A stretch of 64,000 bases of DNA from Cystobasidiopsis lactophilus (GCA_001599975.1 BCIO01000005.1:1116001-1180000); one strand, 5' to 3'; shown: positions 10,629 through 23,502, counted from the stretch's first letter. Numbers and translations are program-made. The notes: generated by a model not told the origin, from the sequence alone.

Positions 10629-13600
10629 TTAGGCGGACACGGTGATGCCGTTGATGCCGTTGGGCTTGGCATCGGCGAAGCCATTGGCCATTTTAAACTT
10701 GTTGAGGTTGCGGCGAGCAATGCTGCCGGCGAACGGCAGCTTCGACTGCATGCCCTGCTTGAGGTATTCGTCGACGTCGACGGCCGCTGCTCGGCCTTCT
10801 TGGATGCCTGTAATCAAAGCATGAGCTTTCGATCTTTTCGTCAGCGAATGCGGAAGTTCACTAACCCCACACAATGAGGGATTGACCGCGATGGCAATCG
10901 CCGGCAGTGAACACGCCTTCGATGTTGGTGGCGTATTTGCCCTTGGCGGTTTTGATGTTGGAGCGGGGGTCCTGCTCGACGCCCATCGACTTGATGGCTG
11001 CCTCCTCGGGGCCCAAAAAGCCGAGGGCAAGCAAAACGAGCTGCGCAGGGAAGACTGAAGGGGATCGTGTCAGCAAAGAGTCAAGGAGGCAACGGAAGGG
11101 ACCAAAAAAACGAACACTTCTCAGACCCCGGAACCTCGGCCATCCTCCAGGCGCCCGAGTGATCCTTGGTCCACTCGACGCGAACAGTGTTCAAGCCTTG
11201 CAGCTTGCCCTCGTCGTCCACAACGAAGTCCTTGGTCGAGATGCAGTACTCTCGAGGATCTTTGCCGAAGTGGGAAGCGACTTCGGTGTGGCCGTAGTCC
11301 ACGCGGAAGATGCGAGGCCAGGTCGGCCACGGGTTGTCGCCCGCGCGTCCAGCAGGAGGCTGGGGCAGCAACTCGAAATTGGTCACCGACTTGGCGCCGT
11401 GGCGGAGCGAAGTGCCAATGCAATCGTTGCCAGCTGTCAAAGAGGTGAGCAAATCATCCCCTGAGCCATGGAGCAGAAACACTCACTGTCACCACCACCA
11501 ATAACAATGACATCCTTGCCCTTGGCACTGATGTATCGGCCGTCCTCGTGCTCAGAGTTGAGCAACGACTGGGTGTTAAGGGTGAGAAGCTCCATGGCGA
11601 AGTGGATGCCGTCGGCGCTGCGGTTGGGCAGCTTCAAGTCGCGAGGCCAGGTGGCGCCAGTAGCCATGACGACGGCGTCGTTCTCGGCGCGCAGGTCATT
11701 GGCGTCAATGTCAACGCCGACTCGGGTGTTGTTGATGAAGGTGATGCCTTCGTCGGCCATGAGGTCGACGCGACGTTGGACAATCTTTTTGTCGAGCTTC
11801 ATGTTAGGAATGCCGTACATGAGCAAGCCACCGAAGCGGTCCTGGCGCTCGTAAACGGTCACCGAGTGGCCGGCCTTGTTGAGCTGGTCGGCGCACGCCA
11901 AGCCGGACTGCGCAGCTTTCGTTAAACGACGTCCAACATAGAAGAAGACAAAAAAAAACGCACAGGTCCGGAGCCAATGATGGCCACCTTCTTGCCTGTG
12001 CGGACAGAGGGCGGGCGAGGGACCATCCAGCCTTCCTCGAAGCCTTTGTCGATGATGGCGCATTCGATCGACTTGATGCCGACAGGATCCTCGATGATGC
12101 CAAGGACGCAGGCGCCTTCGCAAGGAGCGGGGCAAACACGACCAGTAAACTCGGGGAAGTTGTTGGTCATGAGCAGGCGGTCCAAAGCATCCTTCCACTG
12201 GCCCTTAAAGACGAGGTCGTTCCAGCGGGGGATGATGTTGCTGATGGGGCAGCCGTTGTCGGACTGGCAGAAGGGAACACCGCAATCCATGCAGCGAGCA
12301 GCCTGGACCTTGAGCTCCGAATCGGTCAAGCGAGTGCTGAGTTCCTTCCAGTCCTTGACTCGCTTGCGAGGCTACACGTGGAAGGCGTCAAATTGGGATA
12401 ACCACTTGGAAGGTAAAAGCAAAGCGCACGTTGCGGTAAGACTCTGCAAGTCTCTTGTACTTCATAAAGCCGCGAGTCTTGTCCAACTTCTCCGCCTTCT
12501 TCTTCTCGACTGCGGCATCAGCCATGGTGTCCTCCAAGTCGACCACAGGTGCCTCAGTCGGGCGAGGGTGGGCAGGAGGAATTTGAGCAGGCGTGTTGCG
12601 GGGCGACTTGCCGGCGTCCTCCTCCAAGCTGACGCCGTCCTTGACATCGATGAAGCTGTGCAGCTGATTCTTCGCCTTTTCTTCGCGGGCCTTGGCGGCC
12701 TCGGCATCGAGAACCGCCTTGTAGTCGTTGGGCATGACGCGGACAAAGCGCGGCAAGAGGATGTTGAAATCGCGCAAGACACGGCCAGCGACCTCGGAGC
12801 CAGTCCAGTGGTGATGATCCTCGACGAGGGCGCGAAGCTCTGCAATCTCGTGGGGGTCGGACACCTCATCCAGCGAAACCATCTCCATGTTGACCTTCTC
12901 CTTGAAGTTCTGGCGGAGATCGAGGACGTAGGCGATGCCACCGGACATGCCGGCAGCGAAGTTGCGGCCGGTCGTGCCCAGAATGACGACGCGACCGCCA
13001 GTCATGTACTCGCAGCCATGGTCGCCGACACCCTCGATGACAGCCTTAGCGCCAGAGTTGCGGACAGCGAATCGCTCGGCGGCGATGCCCGACAAGAAAG
13101 CCTCGCCGGAAGTTGCGCCCTGAGTGATTGTCAGCCATGATCTCACAAGTAAAAAAAGGGGAAGCCAATGCTCACATAAAGGCACACGTTGCCTACAATG
13201 ACGTTCTCGTCGCTCTTGAAGACAGAGCCCTTGGGTGGGTAAACGATGATGCGGCCACCGCTCAAGCCCTTTCCGACGTAGTCGTTGGAGTCGCCCTCGA
13301 GCTCGAGGGTGATACCAGGGGCCAAGAAGGCACCGAGAGACTGACCAGCAGAGCCCTTAAGGTCAACGTGGATGGTGTCCTTCGGCAAGCCCTCCTCGCC
13401 GTATCGCCTGGATACGTGGTTGGACAAAGTCGTGCCCAAAGCGCGGTCGGTGTTGACGACATCGCACTCAATGCGGACAGGGAGACCCTTGGTCAAGGCC
13501 GGCTCGCTCTCGTCGATGAGCTTGTTGTCCAGGCGGATGTAAAGCTTATGGTCTTGCTTCCTGGTCTTGTAGGTGGCGGCGCCAGATCGCATCTTCCACG

Positions 13601-16600
13601 CGGGCTTCAACAGAGCGCTAAGGTCGATGTTGGCAGTCTTGGTCGTGCGAACGCTGTCGTCAACCTTGAGGCGCTCAGAACGGCCGACCATCTCGTTGAT
13701 GGTGCGGAAGCCGAGCTTGGCCATGATGCTGCGCAACTCCTCTGCGATGTAGTAGAAGAAATTGACGACGTGCTCGGGCTGGCCGTTGAACTTGGCGCGG
13801 AGCTCTGGGTCCTGGGTGGCGATGCCGACAGGGCAAGTGTTCACTGCGAGACGTCTTTTTCAGCCAAAACTCGCTGCGACCATGAAAAGCTCCACGTACG
13901 GTGACACTTCCTCATCATGATGCATCCGAGGGTAATCAGAGGAGTTGTGGCAAATCCTGTGAGAACGTTTTGAGGACTGGCCGATGCGGAATTGGCATGC
14001 GCGGCAACTCACCCCACTCTTCAGCACCCAACAGGCACGCAATCGCAACGTCACGACCAGTGCGGATCTGGCCGTCGGTCTGGACGGTGACACGGCCGCG
14101 CAGGTTGTTCAAAACCAGAGTCTGGTGGGTCTCGGCCAAGCCAAGCTCCCAAGGCAAGCCGGCGTACTTGATACCGGTCCAGCGCGAGGCACCGGTTCCA
14201 CCATCGTGGCCAGAGATGAGAATGTGGTCAGCCTTGGCCTTGGCGACACCGGAAGCGACGATGCCGACACCGACTTCCGACACGAGCTTGACGGAAACGC
14301 GACCACGGGGGCTCGAGCACTTGAGATCGTAGATGAGCTGCTTCAAATCTTCAATGGAGTAAATGTCGTGATGGGGAGGAGGGCTGATGAGGCCGACACC
14401 AGGAGTCGAGTGGCGGGTGCGGCCAATGCTCTTGGAGACCTTGTAGCCGGGCAATTCACCGCCTTCACCGGGCTTGGCACCTTGAGCCATCTTGATCTGG
14501 AGCTCGTCCGAGTCGGCAAGATAGTTGGAGGTGACACCGAAACGGCCAGAGGCGACCTGCTTGATGGAGGAGCGGAGAGAGTCGCCGTTGGGCAAGGGGA
14601 TGGAGCGCTCGGCGTCCTCGCCACCTTCACCAGTGTTCGACTTGCCGCCCAAGCGGTTCATGGCAATGGCCAAGGTGGAGTGCGTCTCCATGGAGATCGA
14701 ACCGTACGACATGGCGCCGGTGCAGAAGCGCTTGACGATCTCGGTCCAAGGCTCGACTTGCTCGATGGGGATGGCCTCCGACTCGTCGGGGAAGTCAAAG
14801 TCGAGCAGGCCACGCAAAGTGACCGCTTGAACTTGCTTGCGCATGGTGTCCGAGTACTGATCGTAGGCGCGCTGGTTTTTGTTGCGCACGGCGTCCTGCA
14901 AGTTGGCGATGCCCTGAGGGTCGTTGATGTGGGCTTCACCACCATCGCGCCAGTGGTATTCGCCAGACTCGGGAAGGCCGGGCGGCAAGACGATGGTGCT
15001 GGAGGGATAGCCGCGCTCGTGGTAGTCGAAAGCGTCCATGGCCAGCAGCTCAAAGGTGGAGCCTTGGATGCGGGAAGCGGTGCCGACGAAGCACTTGTTG
15101 ATGACCTCTTCGGCCAAGCCGAGGGCCTCGAAGATCTGGGCGCCTTTGTAGGACTGCAAGGTGGAGATACCCATCTTGCTCATGACCTTGAGGATGCCGT
15201 TGTCAGTGGCGTGGCGATAGTTGTCGATGACTTCGTCGGGCTTGAGGTCAGCCTTGAGCAAGCCTTCGCGGCCAAGCTTGAGCATAGCCTCCATGACCAA
15301 GTAAGGGTTGATGCCGTCGGCGCCATAGCCGAGCAAAACGCAGACGTGGTGCACCTCACGGGCCTCGCCAGTCTCCAGGATGAGAGCGACCTTGGAGCGC
15401 TGCTTGTTCGCGACCAAGTGGTGGTGGACTGCGCCGCATGCAATGATGGACGACAAAGGCACGCGGTCAGCCGAGACCTCGCGATCGGAGAGGATGATGA
15501 CGCGAATGTTATCGTTGATGGCCTTGGTGGCCTCTTCGCAAACGCGGTCAACAGCGGCCTCGTAGCCCTTGAGGCCGTCCGACTTGGGGAAGGTGAGGTC
15601 GATGGTGCGCGAAGGCCAGTCGGCGTGGACCTTGTCCAAACGCTTGAGGGCCGACATCTCTTCGATGGTGAGCACGGGCGAGGGCAGGAGCAAACGGTGG
15701 CACTGCTCGGGCTTGATCTCGAGCAAGTTGCCCTCCGCGCCGACGTAGCACTCCAACGACATGACGATGGACTCGCGGATGGGGTCGATGGGAGGATTGG
15801 TGACCTGGGCGAAGAGCTGCCTGAAGTAGTCGTACACCAGGCGAGGCTGGGCGGCCATGCAGGCGAGAGGGGCGTCGTTGGCCATGGAGCCCAATGCCTC
15901 CTTGCCGTCCGTCACCATAGGGCGCAAGAGCAGATCGATCTGCTCGAACGAGTAGCCAAAGGCGAGCATGCGGGGGTCGTGGGAGACAGTGGTGTCGTCC
16001 AGTTGGACGCGCAAGGTCAGGCCCTTGGCCTTTTCCTTCTTCATGATGTTGGGCAGCTTGAGCATCTGAGCATCGAGCCAGTCTTCGAACTTGCCCTTGG
16101 CAGCAGCGTTGAACTTCAGCTCCTTGTCGTCGACGATGCGGCCCTCGACGGTGTCGACGAGAAGCATCTTGCCAGGCTGAAGGCGGCCCTTGCGGGTGAC
16201 CTTTTCGGGCTCGATGTAGATGGCGCCGACCTCGGAGGCGCAGATGATGATGTCCTCGTTGGTGGTAATCCAGCGGCATGGGCGGAGGCCGTTGCGGTCC
16301 AAGTTGGCACCGCAGTATCGGCCGTCCGAGAAGGTGAACAAGGCGGGGCCGTCCCAAGGCTCCATCAAGCACGCGGCCCACTGGTAGAAGGCCACCTTTT
16401 GAGGCTCCATGTCCGGGTTGTCCTGCCACGCTTCGGGGATCATGATCATGACGGCCTCGGGCAAGGTCAAGACGCCGTTGACGACGAGCAGCTCGAGCAC
16501 GTTATCGAAGGCAGCCGAGTCAGAGCCGCCGTTTTCAATGATGGGGTACAGCTCCTCAAGCTCGTCGCCGAACTTTTCGGAGCGGAGCACGCCCTCACGA

Positions 16601-17901
16601 GCGCGCATCCAGTTCTTGTTTCCGCGCAACGTGTTGATCTCGCCGTTGTGGGCGGCCCAGCGCATGGGCTGAGCGCGGTCCCAGGAGGGGAAGGTGTTGG
16701 TGGAGAAGCGGGAGTGGACGAGGCAGAAGTGGGAGGCGAAAAGAACGTGGTTGAGGTCGTGGTAGTAATTGTAGACCTGGACCGGCGAGAGCTGGCCCTT
16801 GTAGACAATGTTGGTGGCGGACAGGGAGCAGACGTAGAACCACTTGGCGAGGGTGATCTTGTGGGTGGTCGACTTGCGCAGGACGTAGAGCTGGCGGTTG
16901 AAGTAGGCCTCGTCAAAGGCCTTGTCTTCATTTTCGGGGGTGGTGCCGCGGCCGTATGAATCGGCGAGGACAACCAAAGGCTGGAGGATGAGGGGCTCGC
17001 GGGAAAGGGCAGCGGGGCCGAGGATGGAGTTGTCCTTGGGAACCTCGCGCCAGCCGAGAACACGCAAGCCGAGCTTGGTAGCGGTGTCCTCGAAGATGCC
17101 CTTGTGCTCGGCCAAGCGCTCGGGGTCTCTGGGCTTGAAAAAGACGTTGCCGGCGGCGTAGCGGCCTTGCTTGGGCAGCTTGACGTTGATCTCGCGCTCG
17201 AACTCGCGGCGCATGAACAAATCGGGCATGGCGACCATGACACTGTGGGCTCCCGGATGAGGTCTAATGGCAGATGCTAGCCATCGAGGGTTGAAAACTC
17301 ACCCAGCTCCATCACCGTCGCGCGCATCGGCACCGGTGGCACCTCGATGGGTCATGTTGCAGAGCAGGGCCCTGGCATCGGTGACGATCTTGTGGGACGG
17401 GTCGCCCTTGATGTGGCAGACCTGAAGATCGAATTAAGTTTAGGATTCCCCGCAGAGATAAGGCAGCCAAAAACGCACAAAGCCGACCTGTTGCCATCGT
17501 GAAATCAGCCTGTGGGGATTTTTTCAACCGAAACTGAGGTACGCACGCCGCACGCATCTTTCTCATTCTCGGGATCTATGGTGCCAGGATTCAGATAACA
17601 CTCCAAGAGGAGAGCAGAGGGGCCAAAAACGCACCGTAGAGACCTTGCTGCAAGCGTTTAAACGCAACAATTGAGTGACTCGGATTCTGCGGCCAACACC
17701 TATACGTACAGCGGCGGGCAGGGCACCAGCCCAGAGGTGCGGGTCGCGCTCTACATCGGCGTCCTCGGCCCCATCGAGATCAAGCTCGTCGTCCCGATAG
17801 GGCTGGGAGGAGGCGCCCTCGCCTTGGTCCTGTTCTCGCTCTTGGAATCGCACAGACTTGTTGGTGGTGGTGTGGGAATGAATGGCAGCTTCCAGAGCCA
17901 T
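10629..17901 (-). CDS. GLT1: Glutamate synthase (NADH-type, fused large and small subunits)
   Basis: Transfers the amide of glutamine to 2-oxoglutarate, giving two glutamates; the GOGAT arm of ammonia assimilation. ATG 17901 opens an acidic propeptide-like leader. Spliced exons then read [53 protein letters not shown], placing the amidotransferase nucleophile at about Cys78. A 3.3-kb exon carries the glutaminase, central and FMN domains ([31 protein letters not shown]). The iron-sulphur region [12 protein letters not shown] and the glutamate synthase beta-helix follow. The small-subunit half shows [30 protein letters not shown], a second dinucleotide fold DVIVIGGGD and the FAD block [13 protein letters not shown]. 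It ends GINGITVSA. About ten introns; length near 2,100 residues, as expected. Confidence 0.97.
17676..17681. promoter_or_regulatory. Gcn4-type TGACTC core inside the first GLT1 intron
   Basis: The sequence GAGTGACTCGG lies in the first intron, whose donor GTACGTATAG follows the GALPAA codons. TGACTC is the core of fungal Gcn4/CPC1 sites, and GLT1 is under general amino acid control in yeast. A single six-base match is weak, so binding is inference. Confidence 0.25.
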
Positions 17902-18887
17902 TCCTTGTGCTCAGGCTCGGGTGGGTGCAAGTCCAAAGGGGGGATTTTATACGGTCTTCGAGCGAGCTTGTTGCGTTTTAGGCCGATTCTGGTTGGCTCC
18001 GATAAGAATCGCTCTCCAACGTGCGCAGGCAGCGGGCAGGGCGCCTACTCTGTGTGCTGGGATATAGTAGAAGGTCCTCTTGGCTGCTCAAAACTGGCTT
18101 CGAAGCGGACAAAGGGCTGGGGTTGCACAGCTCGGGAGAAAGAGGAGAGAGAGGCCGCCAACTTTGAGGCTCTCAGAAAATTTTTGCCCACGGACTACTG
18201 GGTGCGTTATGTCAGCCGCCATCTTCCCCAGTGTCTCGGAAGCAGTCGACGAGTGTCGACGTGATGTTGATCACGGCGAGCCTGCGAGAGGAGGCGAACT
18301 AAGTGCGAGCTGGCAGCGACATCGGTCTCACAATTCCACGTTCACAGAGCTGCGGCCAGCCAAACTTTTGGCATTGGCAGCATCGCCTACAGGCCTATGG
18401 AACACGCAGTGGCAAAACAAAGAGTTTCAACAGAAACAGAGCGAGCAATCGCACCTTGAGCACAAGAGTTCATGCGCATGAAATTTCTCACAAAAAGCAG
18501 ACGTGGCAATCCCCTGGTCGTTTGGATCGACTCTTGATGGCACCAGAACCATCTCCAAAGCCACATAAGAAAATCAAAGGGGCAAGCAGAGGAGAAACGG
18601 TAGAGCCAGCCACATTCGCCACCAGTGCACACTGCCAAGCCATCGAACTATCTCTGTGCAGAATGCGAGGCCAATTCCTGTGTCTCTATAAGGGGCCCGA
18701 CTTCAGATGTGGCAGTACGGTATACCATGAAACAATTGAGAAGCACCGCCAGCGAGCACCGTGGCCGACGGTGGGTGAAATCGATTGCGCACGCTTGCGC
18801 TCGACCGACGACCGACGTATGGACCGGCTTCCGCCCCTGCGTTCTGCGGCCACCATGTACTGAGACCACGCTCAAGAGAACAGCAAA
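17902..18887. other. Divergent intergenic region, GLT1 / ubiquitin protease
   Basis: About 1 kb with no credible coding exon on either strand. It holds the GLT1 promoter elements at its left end and, nearer the right end, a plus-strand TCTCTATAAGGGG about 200 bp before the protease ATG, a possible TATA-like box. Nothing else recognisable is seen. Confidence 0.5.
17945..18006 (-). promoter_or_regulatory. Candidate GLT1 core promoter: TATAAAA and upstream GATAAG
   Basis: On the minus strand, TATAAAA lies at 17945-17951, about 45 bp upstream of the GLT1 ATG. On the plus strand CGATAAG, which matches the HGATAR site of fungal nitrogen GATA factors, lies at 18000-18006. Both suit a nitrogen-regulated gene. 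The short TATA-to-ATG distance implies a very short leader, or that this box is not the one used. Confidence 0.4.
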
Positions 18888-21754
18888 ATGTTTAGCAAGA
18901 AGAAGTTCTCCAGCGAGAACTTGGCTGGCTCGCCGCCCGTCACTCAACCGGGCCTCGTCAACAAGGCCGCCACTTGGTGCGTTCGCCTTCTGAGCATTAC
19001 TCTAGACTGCGTGTTCACATCTGGAGCATTGCACAGCTACTTGAACTCTGGCTTGCAGTTCTTGGCTTCCAGCAGCAACCTCAGGGAAGCCATCCCTGCT
19101 CCTGGCCGGTCCTCCTCGCACTCCGGGAGCAATGGCGACCTCGCCAGCACCGACCACGCTTCCTCCCCCTCGCTGCAGGCGTTGCAGGAGACCAGCTTCC
19201 CGCCCGACCTGCCCTTCACCGGCGCTCTGGCCAACATCTTGAATTCGTTGTGGGCTCAGGGCAAGGGCACGATCAACCCGGTGTCGCTGCAGAAGCAGCT
19301 GAGCGCTAAGAACGACGACTACGATGGTCACACTCAGCAGGATGCCCACGAAGTCCTCATGGCGCTGCTGGACGCCATTCGGCTCGAGGAAGTGGATGTG
19401 AGTGGATCCCGCCTGCCTCCACCCTGAACTTTAGTTTTAACAATGCATGTTCCCTCACAGCTCATCAAGAAGATCCACCCACCGCCTGAGCAACCTAAGA
19501 AGAAGCCAGCTCAAGCGCCGGACGACGACTCCAGCTCGTCTGATGAAGATCCGCTGGCTGATAAACCCTCCCTGCCGCATGCGCCGCCCGAGATGGAGCC
19601 GTTTGTGGACTCGCTCTTCACCGGCCGGCTAGCCTCGTTCATTGTGTGCGACGAGTGCAAGAATGTGCGTTCCATCCTAGCCCTCATGGGCCAGATCCTT
19701 CCACTGCCGCAACGCATCGGCTAAATGCAACTGCCCGTTACAGGTCTCGCTCTCCTCTGAGCCGTTCATGGACATCACCCTGACCGTCAGGCCTGACCCT
19801 AATAAGGAGAAGAATAGGAAGCGGGATCGCCTAAGGAGTCTGTTGACAAAGAACCCGCCGTCGCCTGGCGCTAGCTCGGCCGAGTCCTCGACTTCCGACA
19901 GGCAGAAGGGCGCCAGGACGCCGTCATCTTCAGCGGCTCCTACAGCACCCAACTCGGACACGGACGACGAGGATGGCTTGGCCCGCCTGTCGCAGTCGTC
20001 AGCGGACTTCAGCGGGCCTAAGAGCGCTTCGGCGGTCGAGGAGAATAAGCTCAACCGTCGCCGCAGCCTGGACCAGTCCTCTCTCAATCGAAGTCGCTCC
20101 TTGTTTGGCAACAGCAAGAGCGTCAAGCCGCGCAATAGCAAGTCCCGGGACGCCTCGCCGACTCGAGCTCTGGAAGCTCTGTCTGTCCTCAAGCGCGCCG
20201 CCTCACCTAACCGCCAACCTAAATCCAAGCTCTCCCACGAGCAAACCGAGTACATCAAGTCGGTCCTCGCCGAAGTGCCGTCCCACCCAAGCGGGCCGTC
20301 GCCGCTTGACATTCTTAGAGTCGCCCAGCCGCCGCACCTCCGAAACCAGCCAGAAGACGCCAAGATCTCTTTCCCTCTTCAGATAGGGGGCCGGTCCAAT
20401 TCGGAGGAAACCAAGACGGGGCTCTACGCCGCTTTGCAGCGGTTCACGGCGGTGGAGATTCTGGAAGGCGAGAATGCTTTCCAGTGCCGCAAGTGCTGGA
20501 AGAACGCCCACCCGGAGCTGGTGAGGCCCAAGAGGAAGCGGAAGCAGCCCTTCCACAGGGCTCATAGCCCGCTCGGCTTTTCCGACACGGACTTGCCGCC
20601 ACCATCGTCTCCGGACGCCGCGACGACGGAAGAGCCTAGGGCGCCCCAAGCCCTTCTAGAAGAGCTCAAGAAGAGCAGCTCGGATGACTCGGAAGGGACG
20701 CCCAAGCCAGCGCCGTCACCGCCCGACATATCGAACGTTCAAATCTCCTCGGCCACGTCGTCGGCCAACCAGTCGCCAATGCTACAGCCCACGCGCAAGG
20801 GTGTGCCTCTGGTGCCTACCATCACCGTACACTCCAACGTTTCGTCCATCTCATCCGGCGCCGTCTCGCCGTCCAACTCGCGCACCGGCTACTGGGCTTC
20901 GTCCGATGTTGAGTCGTCGGGCGGCAGCGATGCAGAAGTGGAGACGGCCGATACCTCGCGCGTCTCCATTCCGCACCAGCTACCTACGATCCCGCCGGAC
21001 GGATTCGCTAAGCGTCCGCTCAAAGCCGAACGCTTCATCGCCCGCCGCGCCCACAAGCGCTTCCTCATTTCTAAGCTCCCTCCCGTCTTGATGATGCACT
21101 TCAATCGGTTTCAGCAAACCAAGTCGTCGTCCATCTTCTCTTCTTCCACTTTCTCCAATCTCAAGAAGCTGGACGACTACGTCTCCTTTCCCTTGACCTT
21201 GGACATGGGCCCATTTTTGGCGCCTGTCGGGCGACCGCCTAAGGAAGAGGACAAGAAGGACCAGCATCTCATGCCCCGGTTCTGGGCCTCGCACAAGCTA
21301 CACCAAGCGGACACCCGTCTGGCTACCAGTAAATATCGCCTATCCGCGGTCGTCGTCCACTCTGGAACGATGGGCAGTGGCCATTATATTGCCGTACGTG
21401 TCTTCGCCTAACTCTCATCCACGCTTTGCGCTGACGTGACGAGGCTGGTGCGCATAGTATGTCTCGACCAAGCCGTCCACCCAAAAGCGCACCCAGTCGG
21501 ACAAGAGCGTGCCGGACCAAGCCCTTCCGCTCTCTGGCTCCTCCAGTCTCGAAGATATGAAGACCAGCGCATCCGTTCCCGCTTCCCTGAGCGACCTAGA
21601 AAAGCCGCCTCCCGCCACCGCCCAAAAGATCGAGCCGGTCAAAGCAGATCAACCCGCTCGTTGGCTGTATTGCTCCGATGAGGACGTCCGGTCGGCCAAC
21701 GTGTCAGAGGTTTTGAACTCCAAGGCCTTTCTCCTCATGTACGAGCAAATCTAA
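18888..21754 (+). CDS. Ubiquitin-specific protease (USP/UBP family, C19)
   Basis: Cysteine deubiquitinase. Splicing over the intron after AAGGCCGCCACTTG yields GLVNKAATCYLNSGLQFL, the Cys box. Asn five residues before the Cys matches the oxyanion position of family members with the N-x-G-A-T-C pattern; the usual Gly is Ala here. GHTQQDAHEVLMALLD follows, then a zinc-ribbon pair (VCDECKN and FQCRKCWKN). The His box is SGTMGSGHYIAYVS and the C-terminal block is WLYCSDEDVR...AFLLMYEQI. Between the two Cys pairs sits a long low-complexity insert rich in Ser, Pro and charged residues (about residues 250-430), likely disordered and phosphorylated. Overall layout resembles the USP16/45-type or yeast Ubp enzymes. 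Four introns are visible. Confidence 0.92.
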
Positions 21755-21874
21755 GGACATTTAGACTGAAGAAGAGAGACGGGGTTTGATGCATGTATCT
21801 TGTCACTAGTTCAGAACTCTAGAGAATGCCTATTTTTTGCAAGCGCCATATTGTCCAACATGGTACAGGAAGAT
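21755..21874. terminator. Convergent 3' ends of the protease and acid phosphatase genes
   Basis: Only 120 bp separates the two stop codons, so the 3' untranslated regions probably overlap. No clear polyadenylation hexamer is seen on either strand. Confidence 0.4.
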
Positions 21875-23502
21875 CTATTGACGAGTGGCAGCGGCCATGT
21901 CCTGCTCCGGAACAGGCGCCCTGCACATGGCGTTGAAGTCTTTGCGGCCAATGGTGTATTGCTTGAGAGCGGACGAGAAAGCCTCGTAGGTGCACACCTC
22001 TCCATCAGAGCCGGCTCGATGGTTGGCTGGGGCAGCGCAGGCCGGAAGTTTGAGCGGCTCGCCTTGGTAGAGAACTCGAACGAAGTGCTTAGGTGCGCCG
22101 AAGAACGAGAAGAAGGAAGAAGAAGAGGCGGAATCTTTGTACAGCTCGACAACAATGTTGGATGTGAAAGGGGGCCATTTTCCATTGAAGGCGTGGAGAC
22201 CATGGAGGACGGCCGAGATGGTGGTGTCGTGGGCGGAGTTGATCGCAACCTTCACGGGCGTCTTCGTGGCGACCTTGTCTCTGAGCAGAACTTCAAGCTC
22301 TGCAAAGGCTGACCCGACAGCGAGCTGGGTCCATAGCTTGGATTTGTAACCGTCGAACCTGAGCGGCGTCGTTAGAGCGAGCATTCGCGGAGGATAGGAA
22401 GGATTGCCACCCACCATTCGTGAACGACAGCCTTTTCAAGCGTTTGAATGACATCTGGTGTTATGGATGACGGCAGTGGGATCCCAGCGGCCTGTCGCGG
22501 ACGTAAGCCACAGTGTGCGCGAGCGTCACCATCAAGGCACGCACTTTTGCCGACACGACAGTATCAAGGACACCATTGGCAGATGGGTGCGAGTCGATTC
22601 GGATCTCTCTGTAGCAGACGAAGAGATGAGAAGCCGGCTTCGGCAGACCGGCCAAGAAACGCTTCAAACGCACGTTCCAGTGAGAGGCTTCAAGATAGGG
22701 TCCAACTTAGACAGCTCAGCTGCGGTGGAAACATGGGTCGCTTTAATGACGGCCGCCTTCATCTTGCTCATAGCTGGGCAAGATATCGGGTCCGGGATCA
22801 AGCTCTCATCTCTGTCATGTTGGCTCAGCGGATGATGCGCGCCACCCCACGAAAAGAAGACTCACTCGAGATCTCGAACGAGAATGTTAGGTCGCAATCC
22901 ATTGGGCTCCAGGAAGCCAGACACGACGTTTTGCAAACTTTCGATGGCTCTGGGAATGACGGTGGAGCGAAAGTAGAATTTGCTGTCTAGGTCTTCTTGG
23001 CTAAGTTTGGCAGGCAAAAAGCCCAGGTTGTCGACATAGTTCTTGCGGAGCACGGTGCCCAACGCGAACGTCGTCGCTTTGCCCTGTAGGCCGAAGGTTA
23101 GAGTAAGCGCGCTTGGGTACAGCGGCAAGGCAAGAAGCATACGATGTCCGTCAGCTGGCCGTCGTAGCAGTACGACCCTTGTTTAGGAGCTTGGCCGACC
23201 AAAGCAGGGGCGAACTCTTGCGATTTAGTCCACCAAAGCTGGCTCTCTCCGGCCTGCTGGGAGTAGACTGAAGCACGAAAAGAGACGGCGTCAGGTGCGC
23301 CGGCGGAAGAGCAAGAGCTTTCACAGCTACGCTCACCGGCAGTCTTGAATTCGTTGCCGATTTTGCACTGATCCCAATAGCCCGGGATGTGTTTAGTTAG
23401 ACGCTTCTTGACGGGCGTTCGCTCGCCGTGCCGGTGGTAAACGCTGATCAAGACCAATTCCATGCTGGGCTTGTAAAGTTGATTTTCGTTGTCTTTGAGC
23501 AA
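21875..23502 (-). CDS. Histidine acid phosphatase (ACP6 / lysophosphatidic-acid-phosphatase-like)
   Basis: Branch-2 histidine phosphatase: phosphate is transferred to a catalytic His and then to water. The N-terminal exon has YHRHGERTPVKKR, the RHGxRxP signature. Middle exons carry QEFAPALVGQAPKQGSY, YDGQLTD, FRSTVIPRAIESLQ. The last exon has the HD signature INSAHDTTISAVLHGL and ends DMAAATRQ. There is no obvious signal peptide before the RHG motif, so it fits the intracellular ACP6-like branch better than the secreted phytases. The start is ambiguous between MLKDNENQ at 23502 and MELVLISV about 40 bp downstream. The exon near 22460-22690 (FLAGLPKPASHLF) is less certain in its borders. Confidence 0.85.

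Noticed and set aside
13984-16959. A 991-codon open frame on the plus strand, opposite GLT1
   Set aside because: It lies exactly against the long GLT1 exon, whose GC-rich third positions keep the reverse frame open. The product is a low-complexity Leu/Val/Gly/Asp/Glu mix with no family features.
15548-17243. Extra minus-strand frames of 258 and 293 codons inside GLT1
   Set aside because: They are shifted readings of the same exon, full of Ser/Pro/Arg low complexity. The true frame carries all glutamate synthase motifs.
1-17901. GFA1 and GLT1 as a functional nitrogen cluster
   Set aside because: Both use glutamine, but the genes between them (transporter, hydrolase, thiolase) have no link to that pathway, so chance is the simpler reading.
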